In this document: in pieces, positions 17,815 through 27,349 of the stretch
Position numbering within the stretch: the stretch's first letter is position 1
Layout of the letters: every line of letters begins with the position of its first letter
Origin: Betaproteobacteria bacterium
GTDB lineage: Bacteria > Pseudomonadota > Gammaproteobacteria > Burkholderiales > SG8-39
Assembly: GCA_004298385.1 (NCBI GenBank)
Contig: SCTX01000040.1
Coordinates: 1-32,570 of the forward strand
DNA: 32,570 bases
Direction of reading: 5' to 3'
Translations under genes and position numbers: made by a program
The notes under the pieces: generated by a model
The model's input: the letters and a program-made list of their open reading frames with translations, nothing else
Told to the model about the DNA's origin: nothing
The model's database searches: none

Positions 17815-18213
17815 ATGCGCACAGTCCTCGACGCCTCGGCAGCCGCCAACATTATCCTGCGCACCGCGCTCGCCGCTGGCCTCATCGAAAAGCTAAAACA
17901 CAGCCACCTGGTCATCGCACCCGCCCTGTTTCACGGCGAAATCGCCAACACTCTCTGGAAATATGCCCGTATCGGCGAGCTGGAAAAAGAAATGGCGCTG
18001 ACCCGTTACGCCGAGGCCGTCGGCCTGGTGGACATTTTCGAGGCCGACGAACAACTTGCCGCGGAAGCCTTGGCCACGGCCATCCGCTACCAGCACTCCG
18101 TGTACGACATGCTCTATGTCATCTTGGCACGCCGGCACGGCTGCGGCGTTCTGACTGTCGACAAGAAGCTCATCGCGCTGATCCGGCAACTTGACAAAAG
18201 CATGCTTGCCTGA
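17815..18213 (+). CDS. vapC: VapC-type PIN-domain toxin
   Basis: A 132-residue PIN nuclease. The conserved acidic quartet is visible: Asp6 (VLDASAA), Glu42 (HGEIANTLW), Asp98 (VYDMLYV) and Asp116 (LTVDKKLI). It would bind Mg2+ and cleave RNA; in well-studied cases VapC cuts tRNA or rRNA. It is directly coupled to the antitoxin gene. The stop codon TGA (18211-18213) overlaps the start of a duplicated gltL 3' end, so the pair looks inserted precisely between gltL and that copy. Confidence 0.9.
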   Translation: MRTVLDASAAANIILRTALAAGLIEKLKHSHLVIAPALFHGEIANTLWKYARIGELEKEMALTRYAEAVGLVDIFEADEQLAAEALATAIRYQHSVYDMLYVILARRHGCGVLTVDKKLIALIRQLDKSMLA

Positions 18214-18265
18214 CCGGCCCTCGGAGCGGGCGCAGCAGTTCTTATCGAAGATACTGCATCACTGA
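18212..18265 (+). pseudogene. Duplicated, diverged 3' end of gltL
   Basis: The in-frame codons read D-R-P then [14 protein letters not shown] and a TGA stop. The last 14 residues are identical to the C terminus of the intact GltL ending at 17390. From the shared TCG codon through the stop about 35 of 45 bases match, and the differences within the 14 codons are synonymous. It therefore derives from a functional but separately evolved gltL allele and is not a fresh tandem copy. No other part of gltL is present. It begins at the vapC stop codon and ends 11 bp before a tRNA-Phe 3' fragment. Confidence 0.8.
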
Positions 18266-18276
18266 ATCGGAGGAAG

Positions 18277-18321
18277 TGGTGGCTAAGGGCGGAATCGAAC
18301 CACCGACACACGGATTTTCAG
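18277..18321 (-). other. 3' half of a tRNA-Phe gene (candidate att site)
   Basis: Read on the minus strand this begins ctgaaaatccgtgtgt, which is the GAA anticodon loop and the 3' anticodon stem. A T-arm follows (ggtgg-ttcgatt-ccgcc, paired), then the 3' acceptor strand cttagcc, discriminator a, and an encoded cca. Upstream the sequence does not form a D-arm or 5' acceptor (a ggctaag start is missing), so it is not a whole tRNA. Tyrosine-recombinase elements commonly integrate into tRNA 3' ends and leave just such a segment as the attachment repeat. Confidence 0.75.
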
Positions 18322-18483
18322 CAATCAGATTTGTCACCTGACCACACCAACGTTCCCTGTGTGGCTTCAAAGGCGTTTCCAAATTGTGATCATCACGCCA
18401 GTTCACCGTGTGGGGTGACAATTGGGGTGACTGCAAAGGCATCACCTGATCGGAAAACGAGAAGGAAGTGAAATGGGGAAGCG

Positions 18484-18708
18484 TTAACTACTGCTTTCTG
18501 TCCCTGCGCTCTCGTCCCCATCCTCGGCTTGCTCAGTGCCTTCCCCAGAGTCGTCTTTTGACTCAGTGAGCAATCTACTGACGACTTCATACTCCGCATA
18601 CTCAGGCAAGATCGCGAGAACATCTCCGGCATGTAGAACACTGGTTTGCCACCCGTCCAAACTGTCGTGGATCTGCTGGAAGCGTGATACGTGACCAAGG
18701 TCCCATTT
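18484..18708 (-). pseudogene. Unrecognised C-terminal gene fragment cut off near the IS remnant
   Basis: On the minus strand about 74 codons read into a plausible C terminus: [16 protein letters not shown], then VLAILPEYAEYEVVSRLL, then a Ser/Glu/Asp-rich acidic tail ending ESSS. Upstream the frame runs into antisense of the transposase, so the gene's beginning is lost. I do not recognise a family. Its place between the tRNA fragment and the IS remnant suggests it belonged to an integrated element. It could also be a chance open frame. Confidence 0.35.
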
Positions 18709-18715
18709 AGAATAT

Positions 18716-19390
18716 GGGGGACCACGAATCGAGGATCGGGCCGTAATGAACGGCATATTCTGGATATTGCGCACTGGCGCTCCTTGGGCGGATTTACCCG
18801 GGCGTTTTCCCTCATACCAGACCTGCCATCGACGCTTCCAGGAGTGGGTCGAATTAGGCACGCTCAAGACGGTGCTGGAAGCCTTGGCGGAGGACTTGCG
18901 AAGCCGAGGCAAGCTGGACCTGTCCGAATGCTTCATAGACGCCACCTTCGTAGTGGGAAAGACCAAGCGGGGCAAAGGTACGAAGATCATGGCTGTGGCG
19001 GACGGCAATGATCTTCCTGCCGCCATACACGTTGCATCTGCTTCTCCACATGAAGTCACCCTTGTCGAAGATACTGTTGAAGACCGGTTTGTTGCCGATA
19101 CCCCTGAACGACTGATCGGAGACAAGGCCTACGACAGCGACAAACTCGATGCCAAGCTGGAGCAGCAGGGAATTGAGTTGATCGCACCACACCGTGCCAA
19201 TCGAATCCGCCCTGTTACGCAGGTTGGTCGCGCATTGCGCCGGTACAAGCGCCGCTGGAAAGTCGAGCGGCTGTTCGCCTGGTTGCAGCACTTTCGTCGT
19301 ATCCTGTCCCGCCATGAGTATCACGCGGCCAATTTCCTGGGCTTTGTCCAGCTCGGTTGTCTCTCGATTCTCATGCGGCAGTATTTTTGA
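18716..19390 (+). pseudogene. IS5-family transposase, 5' truncated
   Basis: The recognisable frame starts with [20 protein letters not shown] then GAPWADLP, matching an IS5-type transposase from within its N-terminal domain. The usual first 25-30 residues are missing; ATG 18746 is merely the first internal methionine. The DDE residues lie in [16 protein letters not shown] and WKVERLFAW. Between FIDATF and [12 protein letters not shown] would expect about nine more residues (PAKKGG-like) in relatives, so there may also be an internal deletion. The C terminus ([19 protein letters not shown]) is complete. It is probably inactive. Confidence 0.8.
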
Positions 19391-19411
19391 GATGAGTTCT
19401 AGAGACTCGTC

Positions 19412-19414
<3 letters not shown>
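19388..19414. repeat. 10-bp inverted repeat between convergent genes
   Basis: tgagatgagt (19388-19397) pairs with actcgtctca (19405-19414) with one G-T mismatch around a 7-nt loop. It spans the stop codons of the transposase (plus) and the ThDP enzyme gene (minus). It may be a bidirectional terminator-like hairpin or contain the IS end. Confidence 0.5.
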
Positions 19415-22964
<3,550 letters not shown>

Positions 22965-22980
22965 GACAATGCGGCTCCCG

Positions 22981-22998
22981 GCCGGCCTGAGGGCCGGC
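22981..22998 (+). terminator. GC-rich hairpin after metY
   Basis: gccggcc (22981-22987) pairs with ggccggc (22992-22998) around tgag, 17 bp after the metY stop. There is no clear T-run, so it may be a weak or Rho-assisted end. Confidence 0.45.
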
Positions 22999-23048
22999 TC
23001 ATTCCGGACTACTCGAAGCAAAGACACAAGCGGGAGAAATCCGCGCGG

Positions 23049-23067
23049 AAAACATGGTTGGCGCGCG
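23049..23067 (+). repeat. Copy 2 of the 19-nt dispersed motif
   Basis: aaaaca-t-ggttggcgcgcg, preceded by tccgcgc (23040-23046), just as the copy at 29891 is preceded by tccgcgc. It lies in the space between the convergent metY and aminopeptidase genes and is followed by a GC palindrome-like run. Confidence 0.75.
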
Positions 23068-23130
23068 CATCGCGCGAGGTCGTTCGTCGCATACTACGTA
23101 TCACCGCTCCTGCCTGCGATACACGGCAGC

Positions 23131-24180
23131 TCAATTCTCGAGTACGGAGCGCATCCGCGCCTCGCGCTCTTCCTTGGGCAGTTTGGCCAGATCTTTCGCC
23201 GTGGCATAGAAGCGCTGCAGGTCGCCGCCCTCACGCTCGAGCAGCGCGCGGAAAGCCGGCGCCAACTCGGTGTACAGCGCCACCGAGGCGAGGGTCGCGT
23301 TGTTGGGATTACCGGCAAACCAGCGCTCGTAGCCGGCGAAACCGCCCCATGAGGCCTTGAGCCGACGGTACTCTTGTTCCATTTCGGCGAAGCGCCGCGC
23401 CTTGCCCAAGCGCATTTCTTGCGCGGGCAGATCCTGCCGGTAGTACTGCTCCAGTATGGTTCGATACTTCAGCACCAGCGCGACAAACTCGCGCTTCCTC
23501 CGTTGCGAACGATCAAACGCGGCGCGCTCGCGCTCGTTTCCGTTTTCCGCGAGCCAGCGTTCCACGCCCGCCTGCTCCACCGTCGTCGCGAAGGATTCGT
23601 TGAAACGCGTGTCGTTCTTGACATAGAGCAACTGGTGCGCGAGTTCGTGGAAGATCAGGCGCGCGAGCTCCGCTTCGGGGTAGTGAATAAAGGTGTTGAG
23701 CAGCGGGTCGTCGAACCAGCCCAGAGTCGAGTAAGCCGGTACGCCGCCCACATAGGCGTCATAGCCCCGCGCTCGCAGGGCCGCGCTTTCGGCCCGGGCA
23801 TCGGCTTCAGCGAAGTAAGCGCGGTAGCCGACGCAACCGGCGAACGGATAACAACTGCGGATCGGCTCGATCGAAAATTCGGGCGCGGCGAATACATTCC
23901 ATGCAACGTACTGCCGCCCCAGATCGGCATAGCTCTTGTAGCTGCCGTTGTCGGGCAGACCGAGCGCGCGGCTGGCGAACTGGCGAATGCGCAGCGCAGC
24001 CCGCAGCTTGGCCTTGAGTGCCGCCGCGACGGCATCGCTGCCGAGTTGTGCCTCGATCGGAGAAGCGCGGCGCATCAGGTCCAGGTGCCCGCTCACTGCC
24101 TGCGAGTAGTAGCGCAGCGTGCCGCAGCCGCAAAAAAGCGGCGCGAGCGCTGCAAGGAGCAGCAGGCAGCGCACACGCAT
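23131..24180 (-). CDS. Zinc aminopeptidase lipoprotein
   Basis: A 349-residue protein. The N terminus (MRVRCLLLLAALAPLFCGCG) is a lipoprotein signal with Cys19 the likely lipidation site. TLRYYSQAVSGHLDLM and VAWNVFAAPEFSIEP follow the 'putative aminopeptidase' family (Pfam Aminopep, by memory). His178-Glu179-x-x-His182 in IFHELAHQLLY is a zincin site, and Glu195 in FNESFAT is the probable third ligand. It would trim peptides at the envelope. The start shares one base with the stop of the hydrolase gene (TGATG). The upstream Arg-rich extension of the frame is a shadow of that gene. Confidence 0.85.
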   Translation of the reverse strand: MRVRCLLLLAALAPLFCGCGTLRYYSQAVSGHLDLMRRASPIEAQLGSDAVAAALKAKLRAALRIRQFASRALGLPDNGSYKSYADLGRQYVAWNVFAAPEFSIEPIRSCYPFAGCVGYRAYFAEADARAESAALRARGYDAYVGGVPAYSTLGWFDDPLLNTFIHYPEAELARLIFHELAHQLLYVKNDTRFNESFATTVEQAGVERWLAENGNERERAAFDRSQRRKREFVALVLKYRTILEQYYRQDLPAQEMRLGKARRFAEMEQEYRRLKASWGGFAGYERWFAGNPNNATLASVALYTELAPAFRALLEREGGDLQRFYATAKDLAKLPKEEREARMRSVLEN

Positions 24181-24914
24181 CAGCGCCCTTCGCGCGTGAA
24201 CGCGCCGCGGCTTTCGCGTTCGAACGCGCCGCGGCCGTCGTGATCGAACGCTCCGCGGCCGTCGTGATCGAACGCTCCGCGTTCGAGGAAAGCCGCGACT
24301 TCGCGCGCGACGCGCGCGGACACGAGCATGCCGCTGTGACTGACCGGCAACACGATGCGATCGCGCATGCCCGCCACCTCGGTCTCCTCCAGCCGCACCA
24401 GGCCGTCGTTGGTGCCCGGCAGGCGCATCACCAGACTTCCCAGGCCCCAGGGGCGGCTGCCGGCGATTACCCCCAACTCGCACCGCGGCCGGTAATCATC
24501 CGGCAGGCTGCGCCAAATCTCGCGACTGGCGCCCAACATCCGCTCCGCCACAGCCATATTCTCGAAGCGCAGCGCGGCCATGCACGCGCGCGCGGGTGTG
24601 CCGAGCAGCACGACGCGGCCGACGCGCCGTTCGCCATATTTCCTCAGATAGCGCAGGATCACCAGGCCTCCCAGGCTGTGACCGACCAGATGAATCGCCG
24701 GTTGCCGCAATTCGGCCATGCGCGCGGCGAGCAGGCGCGCATGTTCATCCAGGCCGTGCGCCAGGGTGCGGTAGTCGAAGACATAAGCGGCATAGCCGCG
24801 GCGCGACAGCAACAGGCGCAAGCCCTGCATCGCCCAGCCGCCCATCCACAAGCCGTGCGCGAGGATCACCGCTTCGCGCGGCGATTGCTCCGGCGCAGAC
24901 GGTTCCGCCTGCAT
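24180..24914 (-). CDS. Alpha/beta hydrolase with a repeat-built C-terminal tail
   Basis: About 244 residues from ATG 24914. AVILAHGLWMGGWAMQ carries the oxyanion-hole HG motif, and Ser80 in HLVGHSLGGLV is the nucleophile. Asp in PGTNDGLV and His in LPVSHSGML complete the probable triad. It is a lipase/esterase-like hydrolase of unknown substrate. The last ~32 residues are four copies of the octapeptide RGAF-x4 encoded by 24-bp tandem repeats, which relatives should lack. It lies two bases behind the MFS gene and overlaps the aminopeptidase gene, so all three form one operon. Confidence 0.82.
   Translation of the reverse strand: MQAEPSAPEQSPREAVILAHGLWMGGWAMQGLRLLLSRRGYAAYVFDYRTLAHGLDEHARLLAARMAELRQPAIHLVGHSLGGLVILRYLRKYGERRVGRVVLLGTPARACMAALRFENMAVAERMLGASREIWRSLPDDYRPRCELGVIAGSRPWGLGSLVMRLPGTNDGLVRLEETEVAGMRDRIVLPVSHSGMLVSARVAREVAAFLERGAFDHDGRGAFDHDGRGAFERESRGAFTREGR
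24181..24276. repeat. Four 24-bp tandem repeats ending the hydrolase gene
   Basis: The units are 24181-24204, 24205-24228, 24229-24252 and 24253-24276. The last two are identical and the first two degenerate. The stop codon falls in the first unit. Each encodes an octapeptide of the form RGAF plus four polar residues, such as DHDG. A multiple-of-three unit lets copy number change without a frameshift. Confidence 0.9.
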
Positions 24915-24916
24915 CT

Positions 24917-26086
24917 TCAGCTCCGCTGCATGCGAGCAAGCAGGTATGCGCCCGCCAGCCCCGGCAACAGGCTGAACACGAGGTAAGCCTTGCCGTAGCC
25001 TCCGGCGAGCCCGACCACAACGCCAAACAGTGGCGGCGTCGCCAAGGCCCCGAGGAAAGTCACGAACTGTATGCCGCCGGTGACTACGCCTACCTGACCC
25101 GCGGGCGCAAGCCGGGCCGCTTCGGCGAGATAGACCCCGTTCCAGCCGACCGCGGAGGCTCCAAACAGCGTGCTCACCAAAATCACTAGCGGCAGCGGCC
25201 AGTCCGCACTCAAACCTGCCGCCGCCGCGCCCGACAAGGCCATCAGCACGCCCAGCAGGCCCAAGGTTCGGCGCGGCGAAAAGCGATCGGCCACCGCGCC
25301 CCAGAAAATGCGTCCGACGACTCCGGCCGCGTGGGCGGAAGAATAGATCAAGCCGGCGACCACCAGGCTGTATTCCAACTCCAAATTGAGATAGGAAACG
25401 AAGTAGGCGATGAGAGCGAGCTGCGCCGATCCGAAAATCATCGAGACGATAGCCAGCTCCAGCACCGGCGGATTCGCGAACACCATGCCCAGCGGCGCCC
25501 AAAAACTTACCGAAGCGCCGATTCCGGCGCCTCTATGCTCGGCAATGCGGGCGGGCTGGATCAAGAACGCAAGCGAGAGGCAAAGCAGCGCCGCCACCGC
25601 GGCGCTCCAGCGCCAGCCGAGGTACAGGATGAGCGGCGGCACCAAGGCGCCCGCGAGCGCGCCACCCAAGGGCACGCCGGTCTGCTTGATCGAAAAAATC
25701 AGCGACATCATGCGCGGCGGTGACGCCCGGGCAAGAATATGCGAGCTCGCCGGATTGACCAGCCCGTAGCCGGACCCGATCAAGGCGGCGGCGGCAAATA
25801 CCGCGGGCAGCACCGCACCCGCTCCGGCAACGAGACCCGCCGCGGCGAGGCAGACGGAGATCTGGCAGGCGCGCAAGGGGCCGAATCGCCCGATCAAGGC
25901 GCCGCAGGCAAGTCCGGAGAGCATGCCGAACAAATATTCCAGCGCCACGAACCAGCCGATGCCCTGCGGCGAGACGCCAAGTTCGGGCGCCACTACCGGC
26001 GCCATCACCGCGGGCGCGATCATCGCCATGGAAGTCAGGGCCTGGACCGCGAGCGTAATCGCCAGCGGCAGGACTACGCCTTTCAT
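24917..26086 (-). CDS. MFS transporter
   Basis: A 389-residue protein with about 12 membrane helices. The first reads LPLAITLAVQALTSMAMIAP. CGALIGRFGPLRACQ is in the motif A position but lacks the usual Asp. SIKQTGVPLGGALAG is motif C-like, a pattern common in YbfB- or CynX-like MFS proteins. GAVADRFSPRRT repeats motif A in the second half. The substrate is unknown. It leads the operon with the alpha/beta hydrolase and the aminopeptidase, which might hint at transport of a compound that one of them processes. Confidence 0.85.
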   Translation of the reverse strand: MKGVVLPLAITLAVQALTSMAMIAPAVMAPVVAPELGVSPQGIGWFVALEYLFGMLSGLACGALIGRFGPLRACQISVCLAAAGLVAGAGAVLPAVFAAAALIGSGYGLVNPASSHILARASPPRMMSLIFSIKQTGVPLGGALAGALVPPLILYLGWRWSAAVAALLCLSLAFLIQPARIAEHRGAGIGASVSFWAPLGMVFANPPVLELAIVSMIFGSAQLALIAYFVSYLNLELEYSLVVAGLIYSSAHAAGVVGRIFWGAVADRFSPRRTLGLLGVLMALSGAAAAGLSADWPLPLVILVSTLFGASAVGWNGVYLAEAARLAPAGQVGVVTGGIQFVTFLGALATPPLFGVVVGLAGGYGKAYLVFSLLPGLAGAYLLARMQRS

Positions 26087-26300
26087 GACAGAGCGTGCAT
26101 GATGATCTCGGAAAGAATCCAGAAAGCGAGAGTATAGCCGCTGGCCCCATCGAGGCGGAAATCCGCGATCGATCCAACCGTGCCGCGTCCCGCGTAACTA
26201 CGCGGATAAGCATCCACGGCAGTCGGTATATACTTTATCGACAGCCGGCGCACGACTTTGCCGCCGGCAATGACGCAAAAAACCAACTGAGGAGACGCAA

Positions 26301-27269
26301 ATGAGGAAACTACTGCAGGCGATGAGCATTGCGGCGCTGATTGCGCTCGCCGTACCGCTGACAGCCCAGGAAAAGGTCAACCTGTCGATCACCACCGGCG
26401 GAACCGGCGGCGTCTATTACCCGCTGGGCGGCGGCCTGGCCAATCTCCTGTCCAAGTACGTGCCCGGCTACCAAGCCACGGCGCGCGTGACCGGCGGTTC
26501 CGTGGACAACCTCAAGCTGATAGGCAGCGGCCAGTCGGAAGTCGCCTTTACCATGGCCGATGCCACCTGGGACGCCTACAACGGCCAGGACAAGTTCAAG
26601 GACAGCGGCAAGGTCGCGGTGCGCACGCTGATGGTGCTCTATCCCAACCGCATGCACGTGGCCACCATCGAGGGCACGGGCATCGGCAAAATGGCCGACT
26701 TGAAAGGCAAGCGCGTGTCCACCGGCTCCCCCGGCAGCGCGACCGAAGTAATGGCCTTTCGCGTGATCGAGGCCGCCGGCTTGGACAAGGACAAGGACAT
26801 GAAACGCGAGCGCCTGGGCGTGGCCGAATCCGTGAACGCGATCAAGGACAAGAAGATCGACGCCTTCTTCTGGGTCGGCGGAGTGCCCACCGCGGCCGTC
26901 ACCGACCTTGCCGCAACCCCCGGGGTCAAGATGAAACTCATCGACCACGCCGACGCGGTCGACGCGATGAACAAGAAATACGGGCCGCTGTATTCGCGCG
27001 ACGCCATCCCGGCGAAGTCCTATCCGGGCCAGGAAGCGACCAATCACATCACCGGCGTGTGGAACCTGCTGGTGGCCAATGCCAGCCTTCCGAACCAAGT
27101 GGCCTACGACATTGTCAAGACCATTTTCGACAAGAAGGACGAGATGATTGCGGTGCACAAGGAATCGCAGAACTTCGACCTGAAGTACCAGACCAACGCC
27201 GCTTCGCCCGTACCGTTCCATCCGGGAGCCATCAAGTATTTTTCCGAGAAGGGCATTACGCTGAAATAG
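26301..27269 (+). CDS. TAXI-family TRAP transporter substrate-binding protein
   Basis: A 322-residue periplasmic protein with a signal peptide (cut near residue 22-23, LTAQ). VNLSITTGGTGGVYYPLGGG is the TAXI hallmark, followed by GSVDNLKLIGSGQSEVAFTM and LKGKRVSTGSPGSATEVMA. TAXI binders deliver small acids to fused TRAP permeases using an ion gradient in place of ATP. A gaggag Shine-Dalgarno precedes ATG 26301. It is followed by a strong terminator and then by its permease. Confidence 0.93.
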   Translation: MRKLLQAMSIAALIALAVPLTAQEKVNLSITTGGTGGVYYPLGGGLANLLSKYVPGYQATARVTGGSVDNLKLIGSGQSEVAFTMADATWDAYNGQDKFKDSGKVAVRTLMVLYPNRMHVATIEGTGIGKMADLKGKRVSTGSPGSATEVMAFRVIEAAGLDKDKDMKRERLGVAESVNAIKDKKIDAFFWVGGVPTAAVTDLAATPGVKMKLIDHADAVDAMNKKYGPLYSRDAIPAKSYPGQEATNHITGVWNLLVANASLPNQVAYDIVKTIFDKKDEMIAVHKESQNFDLKYQTNAASPVPFHPGAIKYFSEKGITLK

Positions 27270-27281
27270 CGGCAAGTCGAC

Positions 27282-27314
27282 AAAGCCCCGCTGATTCCGG
27301 CAGCGGGGCTTTTC
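27282..27314 (+). terminator. Rho-independent terminator between TAXI binding protein and permease
   Basis: aaagccccgctg (27282-27293) pairs with cagcggggcttt (27301-27312) around a 7-nt loop, ending in a T-rich run. It lies inside the two-gene transporter unit, so read-through would set a high ratio of binding protein to permease, as for gltI. Confidence 0.85.
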
Positions 27315-27349
27315 TTGTTGCGTGACGCCTGGCGCGATAAGGGGAACCG

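Noticed and set aside
18277-18370. Complete tRNA-Phe gene
   Set aside because: No D-arm or 5' acceptor strand can be formed from the sequence beyond the anticodon loop, so only the 3' half is called.
18322-18483. Integrase C terminus or arm-type att sites next to the tRNA fragment (ggggtgac occurs twice, 12 bp apart)
   Set aside because: No recombinase motif is readable in any frame, and two short direct repeats are too little evidence.
18691-19011. Separate first-frame transposase ORF implying programmed frameshifting
   Set aside because: Its translation has no transposase homology. The true frame simply lacks its 5' part.
24180-25502. 440-residue hydrolase with an N-terminal extension
   Set aside because: The extension is read in the wrong frame of the MFS gene. 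The hydrolase fold begins near ATG 24914.
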